Positions 49,240 to 57,476 of a DNA stretch of 64,000 nucleotides are shown piece after piece. Numbering within the stretch: the stretch's first letter is position 1; every line of letters begins with the position of its first letter. The notes under the pieces were generated by a model that saw only the letters and a program-made list of their open reading frames with translations, ran no database searches and was not told the origin of the DNA. The stretch covers positions 62,001 through 126,000 of the forward strand of contig NZ_JAERVJ010000001.1 in NCBI RefSeq assembly GCF_016745395.1. The letters are read 5' to 3'. Source of the DNA: Methylocystis sp. Sn-Cys. GTDB lineage: Bacteria > Pseudomonadota > Alphaproteobacteria > Rhizobiales > Beijerinckiaceae. The position numbers were made by a program, and so were the translations under genes.

Positions 49240-49345
49240 CATTTCCGTTTGAACGGCTTGCGTCGGGCATTGTCATTCCCGGCGGGCTGAAAGCCCGACC
49301 GGGCGTCGGGAACGGCGCCGAACCAATCAAGCAGACCTCGTATCA
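49240..49345. repeat. Family B repeat, shortened copy
   Basis: Has both outer ends of the family B element (CATTTCCGTTTGAACGGCTT; CATTCCCGGCGGGCTGAAAG) joined directly to GTCGGGAACGGCGCCGAACC and CAATCAAGCAGACC, so the central stem is deleted. Confidence 0.8.
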
Positions 49346-49382
49346 AACCGCCGCGGCTCGGGCCGAAGCACCTTCACCGCGG

Positions 49383-50285
49383 TTAATTGCTGTCTTGCGC
49401 GAGCTCCGCTGCATGCCGCGCAAGATACTCGAATGCGCCGGTCCAGCCATTTTGATGCGAACAAGCGGATTCCACTGTGGCGAGGCCAGCATGGATAAAG
49501 ATCATGTCGGTCTTGCCGTCACGCTCGGTGAGAACGACTGTGATCATCGTGTTCGCCTGAGGCTCGAGACTGTTGCGCTCCCATCGATGGGTGAAAACGA
49601 GACGCGACGGCTTTTCTATTTCGATATATTCGCCGCAATGGATGAAGTCTTCGCCTTCGGGCGAGCGCATGCCGGACCGCCATTTGCCGCCGATGCGCAA
49701 TTCATTCTCGGCGAACAGCACGTTGAAATTGGCCGGGCACATCCAGCGGAGCAAATGATCGGCTTCCGTCCATGCTTTCCACACCAGGAGTCGTGGCGCA
49801 TCGAATGTGCGGCGCATGATAAGCGTGTAGCCGGCGCCTTCTTCGCCGGTCGCACGCGCCAATCCTTCGAGAATGCTTTCCCATCCTGCCCGCATGCTCG
49901 CGTCGACAGGCGCCCGTTCCGGCAAGAGGCGATGGGTGAGCATCAAGAGACTGCCGGCGCCATCGGCCTCGATCTCCACTGTGACAAGGCTGCGCGGGCC
50001 GTCCTTGTCAGTGGAGAGAGCGAAGACGATCCGACGGGGGCGATCGATCTCCTGATATTCGCCGAAATGCGTTGCAAGGCTCTCGCCGCGCTGCTCGTGA
50101 ATCGCAAAGCCGCCGCCGACGCGCGCGTCTATCTCGACATGCGCCGATTGACCGCCAGGAGTCGCGAAAAGCCATGCGCCGACGGCTTTGGCGTCGAACC
50201 AGGCGTCGAAGACGATCTCGGGCGGCGCGGCGAAGCGGCGCGAGACGACAAGCGTCGAAAATACATCGTCAGTTGCGCGGTCCAT
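49383..50285 (-). CDS. Tandem SRPBCC (AHSA1-type) protein
   Basis: A 300-residue protein with two AHSA1/SRPBCC modules. The first (about 8-145) has SRRFAAPPEIVFDAWFDAKA and GEYQEIDRPRRIVFAL. The second (about 150-290) has MRRTFDAPRLLVWKAWTEAD, MCPANFNVLFAENELRIGGK and GEYIEIEKPSRLVFTH, ending QNGWTGAFEYLARH. The fold binds hydrophobic ligands. The start overlaps the ArsR stop region by 17 bases, a common coupling in which ArsR regulates the SRPBCC gene. A two-module version is less usual than the single-domain form. Confidence 0.8.
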   Translation of the reverse strand: MDRATDDVFSTLVVSRRFAAPPEIVFDAWFDAKAVGAWLFATPGGQSAHVEIDARVGGGFAIHEQRGESLATHFGEYQEIDRPRRIVFALSTDKDGPRSLVTVEIEADGAGSLLMLTHRLLPERAPVDASMRAGWESILEGLARATGEEGAGYTLIMRRTFDAPRLLVWKAWTEADHLLRWMCPANFNVLFAENELRIGGKWRSGMRSPEGEDFIHCGEYIEIEKPSRLVFTHRWERNSLEPQANTMITVVLTERDGKTDMIFIHAGLATVESACSHQNGWTGAFEYLARHAAELAQDSN

Positions 50286-50613
50286 CAGGGTTGCCTTTCT
50301 GTAATTCCTTCAAATAGACGTCGAGCCGGTCGAAGCTTTGGTCCCAGAAGCGCCGATAGCTCTCCAGCCACCCTGCAAGATCGCGCAGCGGCGCCGCTTC
50401 GAGCCGGCAAGGCCGCAACTGCGCCTTGCGAGCGCGGCTGATGAGCCCCGCCTGCTCCAGCACCTTCAAATGTTTCGAGATGGCCGGCTGGCTGATCGCA
50501 AAGGGCGCCGCAAGCTCGTTGACCGACGCGTCGCCTTGGGCGAGGCGCGCGAGGATCGCCCGGCGGGTCGGATCAGCGAGAGCGGAAAGCGTGAGGCTGA
50601 GCGGGTCCTGCAT
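50269..50613 (-). CDS. ArsR-family transcriptional regulator
   Basis: A 114-residue winged-helix repressor. The helix-turn-helix is clear: LTLSALADPTRRAILARLAQ, ASVNELAAPFAISQPAISKH, LKVLEQAGLISRARKAQ. It has no cysteine metal site of the ArsR/SmtB type, so the ligand is probably organic or absent. It overlaps the SRPBCC gene. An AT-rich dyad lies just upstream (50625-50648). Confidence 0.85.
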   Translation of the reverse strand: MQDPLSLTLSALADPTRRAILARLAQGDASVNELAAPFAISQPAISKHLKVLEQAGLISRARKAQLRPCRLEAAPLRDLAGWLESYRRFWDQSFDRLDVYLKELQKGNPDGPRN

Positions 50614-50624
50614 GTATTCTTGCC

Positions 50625-50648
50625 TAGTTATATAACCTATTAGTTATA
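50625..50648. promoter_or_regulatory. Candidate ArsR operator
   Basis: Contains the perfect palindrome GTTATATAAC (50627-50636) and a direct repeat TAGTTATA at 50625 and 50641, 16 bases apart. It sits 12 bases upstream of the arsR start and stands out as AT-rich. Confidence 0.6.
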
Positions 50649-50726
50649 AATATCGCGCCTTTCATTCCGCGTCAACCGCGCCCCGTCGTCGACGTAAGGA
50701 AAGTCGCCGCCCCGCCGCGCCAGACA

Positions 50727-50751
50727 GGAACGAAGACAGGGAGGGCGGGTT
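50727..50751 (+). promoter_or_regulatory. Candidate EcfG promoter of the DUF4142 gene
   Basis: GGAAC at 50727-50731, 16 bases, then GGTT ending at 50751, 35 bases before the start codon. The same element form is seen before nepR. Confidence 0.6.
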
Positions 50752-50785
50752 AGGGTTGGGGGCTCGCTGTCACGGAGCAATCGAG

Positions 50786-51355
50786 ATGAGGCCTGTCATC
50801 GCTACGAGCGTGTTTCTTGCGCTTGCCCTGCAAGGGGCGGCCTTTGCGCAGCAATCCACGCAGACTCCAATGCGGGAAGCGCCGACGACCGGCGCGCGAA
50901 CGACCCAATCGCAGCGCGTCACTACCCAGGAGTTTTTGAACAAGGCGTGGAACATCAATAATTTTGAAATCCAGGCGGGCCAGGAGGCCGAGAACAAGGC
51001 GCAGAAGACCGAGTTCAAGGATTTTGCCAAGATGGTCGTGAACGATCACCAGAAGATGCAGGATGATTTGAGGTCCATCATGCGAAGCACGCGCGGCGCG
51101 GAGCTTCCAAACGCCGCCGACGCCGAGCACGCCCAGAAGCTCAAGCAGCTTTCATCGGCCACAGGCGCAGCCTTCGACCGCGAATTCCGTACCCAGCAAA
51201 TCCAGGGACATCAGGAAGCGATCCGCCTGTTCCAGGATTACGCCGCCTCGGGGGATAATCCTGACCTCAAGAAATTCGCCCAAAACTCCGTGGCGATCCT
51301 CGAACGCCATTTGCAGCGCGCCGAGTCGCTCAAGGGGCCGGAAGGCGTCATGTAA
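50786..51355 (+). CDS. DUF4142 exported protein
   Basis: A 189-residue exported helical-bundle protein. The signal peptide MRPVIATSVFLALALQGAAF is followed by a Thr/Gln-rich linker and a ferritin-like DUF4142 domain (about 45-185): TTQEFLNKAWNINNFEIQAG, EFKDFAKMVVNDHQKMQDDL and FRTQQIQGHQEAIRLFQDYA. The DUF4142 family is ferritin-like in fold, without a fixed metal site. GGAG precedes the ATG at 50786. The upstream EcfG-type promoter suggests stress induction. Confidence 0.85.
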   Translation: MRPVIATSVFLALALQGAAFAQQSTQTPMREAPTTGARTTQSQRVTTQEFLNKAWNINNFEIQAGQEAENKAQKTEFKDFAKMVVNDHQKMQDDLRSIMRSTRGAELPNAADAEHAQKLKQLSSATGAAFDREFRTQQIQGHQEAIRLFQDYAASGDNPDLKKFAQNSVAILERHLQRAESLKGPEGVM

Positions 51356-51538
51356 GCATGCGCCGAAATCGGGCGTTTTGCGAAGGCGGGGCGGCGACGA
51401 CCCGCCTTTCTACTGGCGGGCGCACCCGCGCTCTAACTATAAAGCATTGCAAGATATGAACATTTTCTCACCCAACTTTGCCCCGGGTCGACCGTTACGT
51501 TCGAGGCCTGTCGAGCAAGCGTAACGGAGTGAATGACA

Positions 51539-52354
51539 ATGAAGACGGGAAAAATCGCCGCGATTGTGATGATCGCGACGGCGGTGGGCGGTTCGGCCTT
51601 CGCCGCCGACCTTCCCTCGCGCAAGGCGCCACCCCCGCCGGCCTATGTCCCGCCGCCGCCACCGATAATGACCTGGACCGGCTCCTATGGCGGCCTCAAC
51701 CTCGGCGGCGGCTGGAGCGCCAACCGCGCCAATCCCAACAACTTCGCCCTCTATGGCAGCCCGGTGAACGGCGCCACTTACCTCCTGCCAGGAAATACGA
51801 AGGGCGGCAATTCGACGGGGGGCGTCGTCGGCGGCGGCCAGGTGGGCTATAATTATCAGATCGGCTCGTTCGTGCTCGGCGCCGAGACCGACTTCCAGGG
51901 CACGAGCATGCGCTCGGGCGGCGCCGCCAATACGGCGCTTTATCCTGATCCGGCCGGGGGTGGCGCGTTTCTGGTTCCGCTATCGCCCGCCGGCAACCGG
52001 GGCATCGCGCTCAACTGGTTCGGCACGGTGCGCGGCCGCGCCGGCCTCCTGGTCGCGCCGACTTTGCTGGTCTATGGCACGGGCGGCTTCGCCTATGGCA
52101 ATCTTCAGAGCCAGTTCACGGGCGCGAGCAGCACCCGCACGGGCTGGACGGCCGGCGGCGGCGCCGAATGGATGTTCATGCCCAATTGGTCGGCCAAGGG
52201 CGAGTATCTCTTCACCGACCTCAACAGCGGCGGCGCACAAAGCGCGTTGGCCGCCACTGCGACCGATCGCCGCCATACGCAATATAATGTCGTGCGCGCC
52301 GGCGTGAATTATCACTTCAACCTCGGCGGCGCGCCCTCGCTGACCTCCTATTGA
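51539..52354 (+). CDS. Omp25/RopB-family outer-membrane barrel protein
   Basis: A 271-residue barrel. The signal peptide MKTGKIAAIVMIATAVGGSA ends AFAA. A Pro-rich linker (APPPPAYVPPPPPIMTWTG) leads into strands SYGGLNLGGGWSANRAN, GGQVGYNYQIG, GAETDFQGTSM, GTVRGRAGLLVAPTLLVYGT, GWTAGGGAEWMFMPNWSAKG and EYLFTDLNSGG, ending RAGVNYHFNLGG. ATG 51539 has GGAG at nine bases and is preferred to 51533. A strong terminator follows. It is the third member of this family in the window, unlinked to the others. Confidence 0.9.
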   Translation: MKTGKIAAIVMIATAVGGSAFAADLPSRKAPPPPAYVPPPPPIMTWTGSYGGLNLGGGWSANRANPNNFALYGSPVNGATYLLPGNTKGGNSTGGVVGGGQVGYNYQIGSFVLGAETDFQGTSMRSGGAANTALYPDPAGGGAFLVPLSPAGNRGIALNWFGTVRGRAGLLVAPTLLVYGTGGFAYGNLQSQFTGASSTRTGWTAGGGAEWMFMPNWSAKGEYLFTDLNSGGAQSALAATATDRRHTQYNVVRAGVNYHFNLGGAPSLTSY

Positions 52355-52380
52355 GGCGCTTCGGTCCGTCCGCGAAAAAG

Positions 52381-52414
52381 AATGCCCGGCCCAGGCGGCC
52401 GGGCATTTTCGTTT
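52381..52414 (+). terminator. Rho-independent terminator of the barrel gene
   Basis: An 11-bp stem AATGCCCGGCC/GGCCGGGCATT with a five-base loop, followed by TTTTCGTTT. Confidence 0.85.
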
Positions 52415-52463
52415 GGGGATGTTGTAAACTCGTCAGAATCATCGAGACGCAATGGAGTTCGAC

Positions 52464-52679
52464 ATGAGCGACGAACCTTTTGATTACGCGGCCCGCCTCG
52501 ACGCGCTGGAAACGCTGATCGCCCACCAGGACAGAACGATCGCCGAACTGAGCGACGTCATCGCCTCACAATGGCGCAAAATCGATATTCTCGAGCGGCA
52601 AGTCGCCCAGTTGCGTGAGGAATTTCAGAACATCGGCGCTTCCCGTGAAACGCCCGAGCCGCCGCCTCCGCATTACTAA
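52464..52679 (+). CDS. slyX: SlyX family protein
   Basis: A 71-residue coiled-coil protein of the SlyX family: FDYAARLDALETLIAHQDRT, IAELSDVIASQWRKIDILER, QVAQLREEF, then the typical PEPPPPHY end. ATG at 52464 has GGAG at good spacing; an in-frame ATG at 52452 is an alternative. Function of SlyX is unknown. Confidence 0.85.
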   Translation: MSDEPFDYAARLDALETLIAHQDRTIAELSDVIASQWRKIDILERQVAQLREEFQNIGASRETPEPPPPHY

Positions 52680-52793
52680 GAAACGGAATGCCGATCTTTG
52701 ATCTAATGCTCGTGTGCGCGAATGCCGGCTTCTTTAGGGATCATTCGGCGCATGGCGTGGGTCGAGCGCTGACCATCGCCGACGTCTTTGCCC

Positions 52794-53117
52794 CTACTTC
52801 TTCTTCAGCCCCAAAATATACCACGTAACCGAATCCCTCTCCTCCCGCGAGAGGATGAAATTCGGCATGTTCCGGTGCGAGGAGCGCAAAAACACCTTCA
52901 GCGACAGCTCCGTCGTCGAGGGCATTCTGGCGACGTCGAGGAAGCGCGGGGCCTTGGGGTCGGGGCTGATGGCGTCGGGGTCGGCGGTCACGGCGTGGCA
53001 TGAGGCGCAGGTGTCCTGCGCGATGCGCTTGCCGACCGTCTCATCGGGCCCCTGGGCGAGAGCCGGCGCCGTCGCGGCGGAGAGGAAAAGCAAAACCGAC
53101 AGAAACGCCAATCTCAT
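52794..53117 (-). CDS. Periplasmic c-type cytochrome
   Basis: A 107-residue exported class I cytochrome c. The signal peptide is MRLAFLSVLLFLSAATAPALA. The heme site is CASCH at about residues 37-41, and the axial Met is likely in RNMPNFILS near residue 84. It ends VTWYILGLKKK. The gene is alone between slyX and fabI, so its partner is not evident. Confidence 0.85.
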   Translation of the reverse strand: MRLAFLSVLLFLSAATAPALAQGPDETVGKRIAQDTCASCHAVTADPDAISPDPKAPRFLDVARMPSTTELSLKVFLRSSHRNMPNFILSREERDSVTWYILGLKKK

Positions 53118-53196
53118 TTTCCTCTCCCTCTCCCCCGATTATGTCGCGCTTTCCTTTCGCCGAACCGGCCGCCACTTCGGCGGAAAGCGCTTCAAA

Positions 53197-54006
53197 TTAT
53201 TCGCCGCCGTTCAAATCCTCCGGGCGCGGCTGCAACATGATGTTGTAGCCGGCGTCGACGAGATGGATTTCGCCGGTCACGCCGCCCGAGAGTTCCGATA
53301 GGAAATAAAGCGCCGAGCCGCCGATTTCATCGAGCGTGATCATTCGCCGCAGGGGGCAATGCTGCTTCTGGAAGGCGCCCATGGCGCGCGCGCCGGTGAT
53401 GCCGGCGCCGGCCATGGTGCGCACCGGCCCGGGCGACAGCGCATTCACGCGGATGCCGCGGTCGCCGTAGTCGGCGGCAAGATAGCGCACGCTGGAGTCG
53501 AGCGCGGCCTTGGCGACGCCCATCACATTATAGTTCGGCATGACATGGGTGCCGCCGCCGAAGCTCACCGTCACCATCGAGCCGCCGTTCTTCATCAAGC
53601 GGGCCGCGCGCTTCGCCGCTTCCGTGAAGGAGAAGCAGGAGATCACCATGGTGCGGACAAAATTCTCGCGCGAAGTGTCGGCGTAGAGGCCTTTCAGCTC
53701 GCTCTTGTCGGAATAGGCGATGGAGTGGACGAGGAAGTCCATCTCGCCCCATTCCTGCTCGAGCCGCGCGAAGACGGCGTCGACGGTCTCGACATCCTCG
53801 ACGTCGCAGGGCAGGACGAGATTGGAGCCCAGCTCCTCGGCGAGCGGCTTCACGCGCTTGCCGAGCGCCTCGCCCTGATAGGTGAAGGCAAGCTTAGCGC
53901 CATGGCGCGCCAGCACGCGGGCAATGCCGTATGCAATCGAATGGTCGTTCGCGACGCCCATCACGAGCCCGCGCTTACCCTGCATCAAACCGGTAGAAAC
54001 CGTCAT
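53197..54006 (-). CDS. fabI: Enoyl-ACP reductase (NADH)
   Basis: A 269-residue short-chain dehydrogenase-type enoyl-ACP reductase, the last step of each fatty-acid elongation cycle. Motifs: GKRGLVMGVANDHSIAYGIA, the NAD-binding VLPCDVEDVE, HSIAYSDKSELKG, and the catalytic Tyr-Lys pair in PNYNVMGVAKAALDSS. PGPVRTMAGAGI is also typical. It follows fabA and fabB in the same direction, the standard rhizobial fabAB-I locus. Confidence 0.95.
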   Translation of the reverse strand: MTVSTGLMQGKRGLVMGVANDHSIAYGIARVLARHGAKLAFTYQGEALGKRVKPLAEELGSNLVLPCDVEDVETVDAVFARLEQEWGEMDFLVHSIAYSDKSELKGLYADTSRENFVRTMVISCFSFTEAAKRAARLMKNGGSMVTVSFGGGTHVMPNYNVMGVAKAALDSSVRYLAADYGDRGIRVNALSPGPVRTMAGAGITGARAMGAFQKQHCPLRRMITLDEIGGSALYFLSELSGGVTGEIHLVDAGYNIMLQPRPEDLNGGE

Positions 54007-54086
54007 CTCGCTCTTTCTCTACTCGAAAGGCCTGAAAGCGCCAGCTTTCGAACTGGCGATGTCTTATCGCTGACCGTTGAAGCGCG

Positions 54087-54425
54087 CTAGCGCTTGCGAT
54101 AATCGCCGGTAAAATCACAGGCCACGCCGTGAAACGGCAGGCAGTTTTCTTCCTCGACGCTGACGCCCTTCTTGGTGCGGCGAAGAATCAGCGTGCATTT
54201 GTCTGCTTCCATGACGGCGGTCGCCCGGAGAACGTCGCCCGCAACCGGACCGGCGCCGTCGAAATCACCCGTGCAAGCCTGCGACGCGACGCTGGCCCGG
54301 ACATTATAGCTGCCGTCGCTACTCTTCTTGATCTCGATGTCCTGCGAATAGGATTTCGAGCCCGCGACATAGCGTCCTTCGAAAGCGCTCGCGCTCGCGG
54401 GGAGAAGGGCGGCGGCGAGCGCCAT
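54087..54425 (-). CDS. Small exported protein between fabB and fabI
   Basis: A 112-residue protein with hydrophobic start MALAAALLPASASAFEGRYV, then a compact domain with SYSQDIEIKKSSDGSYNVRA, ASQACTGDFDGAGPVAGDVL, MEADKCTLILRRTKKG and ENCLPFHGVACDFTGDYRKR. Five cysteines are present. The signal peptide is short and lacks a positively charged n-region. A palindromic repeat begins about 40 bases upstream, and the frame runs through it without a better start. So the native N-terminus may have been replaced by the repeat insertion, or the start may be non-canonical. Function unknown. Confidence 0.55.
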   Translation of the reverse strand: MALAAALLPASASAFEGRYVAGSKSYSQDIEIKKSSDGSYNVRASVASQACTGDFDGAGPVAGDVLRATAVMEADKCTLILRRTKKGVSVEEENCLPFHGVACDFTGDYRKR

Positions 54426-54461
54426 GATGAGCGCGATCCCGCTGGGCGTGAGCTCATCCCT

Positions 54462-54590
54462 CCACTTTACGGGGAGGGTGGCACCGCGTAAGCGGGGTCG
54501 GGTGGGGTCAAACCCCAACCGCGGTCGTTGCGGCGCGAACCCCACCCGGCGGCCTACGGCCGCCGACCTCCCCGTAAAGGGGAGGTATTG
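54462..54590. repeat. Palindromic intergenic repeat, family C
   Basis: Outer arms CTTTACGGGGAGGGTGGC and CCTCCCCGTAAAGGGGAGG, inner arms GTCGGGTGGGGTCAAACCCC and CGAACCCCACCCGGCGGC. It lies between fabB and the small gene at 54087. Confidence 0.85.
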
Positions 54591-54651
54591 GTCGCCATAT
54601 ATTTCAGCTTGCCGTATGTCGGCTGGCGCCGGTTTGGCGACCCAGACCGCC

Positions 54652-55875
54652 TCACGCATCGGGATGCTTGAAAACCAGCGTGGCGTTGGTGCCGCCGAAG
54701 CCGAAGGAGTTCGACAGAACCGCGCCGAGCTTCACATTGTCGCGGCGCTGGCGCAGGATCGGCATGTCGGCGAATTCGGGATCGAGCTCCTCGATATTGG
54801 CGCTCTCGCAGATAAAGCCGTTCTGCATCATCAGCAGCGAATAGATCGACTCCTGCACGCCGGTCGCGCCGAGCGAGTGGCCGGTGAGCGACTTGGTGGC
54901 GGCGATCGGCGGGCATTTGTCCTCGCGGCCGAAGACCTCGCGCAACGCCTCGATCTCCTTGGCGTCGCCGACCGGCGTCGCGGTGGCGTGCGGGTTGATG
55001 TAGTCGATCGGGCATTTAACGGTGGCGAGCGCCTGTTTCATGCAGCGCACCGCGCCTTCGCCCGAGGGCGCCACCATGTCGTGGCCGTCGGAGGTCGCGC
55101 CATAGCCGGCGATCTCGGCGTAGATCTTGGCGCCGCGGGCCTTGGCGCGCTCATATTCCTCCAGCACCAGCACGCCAGCGCCGCCGGCGATCACGAAGCC
55201 GTCGCGGTTTTTATCGTAGGCGCGCGAGGCGGTCGCCGGGCGGTCGTTATAGGCGGAAGACATGGCGCCCATGGCGTCGAAGAGGACGGAGAGCTCCCAC
55301 TCCAATTCCTCGCAACCGCCGGCGAACATCACATCCTGCTTGCCATATTGAATCATCTCATAGGCGTTGCCGATGCAATGGTTCGAGGTCGCGCAGGCCG
55401 AGGAGATCGAATAGTTCACGCCCTTGATCTTGAACCATGTGGCGAGCGTGGCGGAGGCCGTCGAGGACATGCATTTCGGCACGGCGAAGGGGCCAACGCG
55501 CTTGGGGCCTTTGGCGCGGGTGATGTCCGCGGCCTCCACGACGGTGCGGGTCGAGGGGCCGCCCGAGCCCATGATGATGCCGGTGCGCTCATTGGAGATA
55601 TCCGCCTCGGTGAGCCCGGAGTCGAGGATCGCCTGATCCATGGCGACGTGGTTCCAGGCGGTGCCCGTGGCGTGGAAACGCATGGCGCGGCGATCGACCA
55701 CAGTCGAGGGATCGAGCGTCGGCAGGCCATAGACCTGACAACGGAAGCCCAGCTCCGCATATTTTTCGGCGCGGACGATGCCGGAGCGCGCCTCGCGCAG
55801 AGAGGCGACCACTTCCTGCGTCGTATTGCCGATCGACGATACGATGCCCATGCCGGTGACGACGACTCGTCTCAT
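54652..55875 (-). CDS. fabB: Beta-ketoacyl-ACP synthase I
   Basis: A 407-residue condensing enzyme used in unsaturated fatty acid synthesis. The catalytic Cys lies in [16 protein letters not shown], the two His in [12 protein letters not shown] and [13 protein letters not shown], and the Gly-rich end is [14 protein letters not shown]. It lies downstream of fabA, as in all FabA/FabB pathways. The first His motif reads PHATATP rather than THGTSTP. This is common in alphaproteobacterial FabB and keeps the His. Confidence 0.95.
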   Translation of the reverse strand: MRRVVVTGMGIVSSIGNTTQEVVASLREARSGIVRAEKYAELGFRCQVYGLPTLDPSTVVDRRAMRFHATGTAWNHVAMDQAILDSGLTEADISNERTGIIMGSGGPSTRTVVEAADITRAKGPKRVGPFAVPKCMSSTASATLATWFKIKGVNYSISSACATSNHCIGNAYEMIQYGKQDVMFAGGCEELEWELSVLFDAMGAMSSAYNDRPATASRAYDKNRDGFVIAGGAGVLVLEEYERAKARGAKIYAEIAGYGATSDGHDMVAPSGEGAVRCMKQALATVKCPIDYINPHATATPVGDAKEIEALREVFGREDKCPPIAATKSLTGHSLGATGVQESIYSLLMMQNGFICESANIEELDPEFADMPILRQRRDNVKLGAVLSNSFGFGGTNATLVFKHPDA

Positions 55876-55927
55876 TTCTCTCTCCCTGCGCGGCTTGACG
55901 CCGTTTCCTTTAGATCCGGGCCGGTTT

Positions 55928-56055
55928 GCCTCGCCCTTCGAGACGGCGGCCGCGCCGCCTCCTCAGGGTGAGGAAAACGGCGGGGACCGTCGACTCTCGT
56001 TTAAAACGACAACCTCATCCTGAGGAGCCCGCGAAGCGGGCGTCTCGAGGGATGG
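55928..56055. repeat. Palindromic intergenic repeat, family D
   Basis: Two facing elements: CGCCCTTCGAGACGGCGGCC with CCTCCTCAGGGTGAGG, and CCTCATCCTGAGGAGCCCGC with GAAGCGGGCGTCTCGAGGG. It fills the gap between fabB and fabA, so transcription of fabB probably reads through it. Confidence 0.85.
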
Positions 56056-56066
56056 GCCGCATCGCC

Positions 56067-56588
56067 TCACGCCGCCGGCGCCGGGGCGTTGGCGAGGCCG
56101 ACCTTGAGGTCCTTCGCCTCATAGATGCGCTGGCCGTCCGCCGCCACCCAGCCGTCGGCCATGCCGAGCACGAGCTTGCCCGTGCGCACGCGCTTGAGAT
56201 CGACGCCGTAAGTGACGGTCTTCACGGTCGGGCGCACTTGGCCGGAGAATTTCACCTCGCCGACGCCGAGCGCCATGCCGCGGCCGGGATTGCCGAGCCA
56301 GGCGAGATAGAAGCCGACCATCTGCCACAGCGCGTCGAGGCCCAAGCATCCGGGCATGACTGGATTGCCCTTGAAGTGGCAATCGAAGAACCAGAGGCTC
56401 GGCTTGACGTCGAGCTCGGCGCGCATATAGCCATTGCCGTGCTCGCCGCCGGTCTCGAAAATCTCGGTGACGCGGTCGAACATCAGCATCGGCGGCAGCG
56501 GCAGTTGCGCATTGCCGGGCCCGAAGAGCTCCTCGCGCCCGCAGGCCAACAAATCCTCATAGCCAAATGACGAGCGCCGTTCGCTCAT
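56067..56588 (-). CDS. fabA: 3-hydroxydecanoyl-ACP dehydratase/isomerase
   Basis: A 173-residue enzyme that dehydrates 3-hydroxydecanoyl-ACP and isomerises the product, the branch point to unsaturated fatty acids. Catalytic His is in [20 protein letters not shown], with the Asp in [35 protein letters not shown] follows. The ATG at 56588 ([20 protein letters not shown]) fits family length. It begins the fabA-fabB-fabI run and is divergent from irr. Confidence 0.95.
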   Translation of the reverse strand: MSERRSSFGYEDLLACGREELFGPGNAQLPLPPMLMFDRVTEIFETGGEHGNGYMRAELDVKPSLWFFDCHFKGNPVMPGCLGLDALWQMVGFYLAWLGNPGRGMALGVGEVKFSGQVRPTVKTVTYGVDLKRVRTGKLVLGMADGWVAADGQRIYEAKDLKVGLANAPAPAA

Positions 56589-56842
56589 GATCTCTCCGCC
56601 TCCGCTGCAGCCTTTCGACAGGCCCTGTTCCCCTCGCGCGGCCCCTCTGATCGAGCGCGCGCCGCCCGCTTGTTGTTCGCCATCCCGCGCCCTGCAGGAC
56701 GGCGGGACGGATTTCTAGGGCTGCGTTCCGTAACATAGGCGCGCGCCCGCCGGAAGCGGCTGCTCGCGCCGGAGGGCGATGCAGGAAAAAGCGGGACGAA
56801 GTTGAGGCTTCCGGTTTTTTTTGGTATAGGTCAAAGAAAAAT

Positions 56843-57307
56843 ATGGGCTGCCCGCCAATGGACGCTTTCGTCAACCAACCGATATCGCCCGGCCTTCCCG
56901 AGCGCCGCAAGCCCGTCCACGACATGCTGGTCGCCGCGGGATTGCGTCCGACCCGGCAACGCGTCGCGCTCGGCGAGCTGCTCTTTCGCGGCTGCGACCG
57001 CCATGTGACCGCCGAACGCCTCTTCGACGAGGCGGTCGCCGCCAATCTCTCGGTCTCGCTCGCGACCGTCTATAATACGCTCCACCAGTTCACCGACGCC
57101 GGCCTCCTGCGCGAGATCGCCGTCGACGGCGCGCGGGTCTATTTCGACACCAATGTGAGCGACCACCACCACTTCCTCATCGAGGAAGACGGCGAGCTTT
57201 ACGATATTTCCGGCTCCAATGTCGCGGTGGCGAATCTGCCGACGCCGCCCAAGGGGCTGCGGATCGATCGGGTGGATGTCGTGGTGCGGCTGCGGCGGGA
57301 GGGGTAG
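56843..57307 (+). CDS. irr: Iron response regulator Irr (Fur family)
   Basis: A 154-residue Fur-family regulator controlling heme and iron genes in Hyphomicrobiales. The winged helix is GLRPTRQRVALGELLFRGCD and LSVSLATVYNTLHQFTDAGL. The heme-responsive HHH is in TNVSDHHHFLIEEDG. The N-terminus MGCPPMDAF provides a Cys-Pro heme regulatory motif, which supports the start at 56843 over the ATG 15 bases later. Divergent from fabA across 254 bases, an arrangement conserved in rhizobia. Its own targets in this window are not clear. Confidence 0.9.
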   Translation: MGCPPMDAFVNQPISPGLPERRKPVHDMLVAAGLRPTRQRVALGELLFRGCDRHVTAERLFDEAVAANLSVSLATVYNTLHQFTDAGLLREIAVDGARVYFDTNVSDHHHFLIEEDGELYDISGSNVAVANLPTPPKGLRIDRVDVVVRLRREG

Positions 57308-57310
57308 GGC

Positions 57311-57476
57311 CCCGCCCTCATCCGACCCCTGCTGACGCAGGGGCCACCTTCTCCCGCAAGCGGGAGAAGGGAGAACCCCAAGGTTTTTGAACGACAAAGT
57401 TTCAGCGCGATTCCTTCTCCCGTTTACGGGAGAAGGTGGCCCTCGCGTCAGCGAGGGTCGGATGAGGGCAGGCCTA
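57311..57476. repeat. Large inverted repeat, family C relative
   Basis: Arms of about 57 bases face each other: GCCCTCATCCGACCCCTGCT, CACCTTCTCCCGCAAGCGGG on the left, and CCCGTTTACGGGAGAAGGTG, GCGAGGGTCGGATGAGGGC on the right, with about 45 bases between them. Each arm contains its own hairpin. It lies between the convergent irr and SH3 genes and overlaps the SH3 gene stop by a few bases. Confidence 0.9.
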
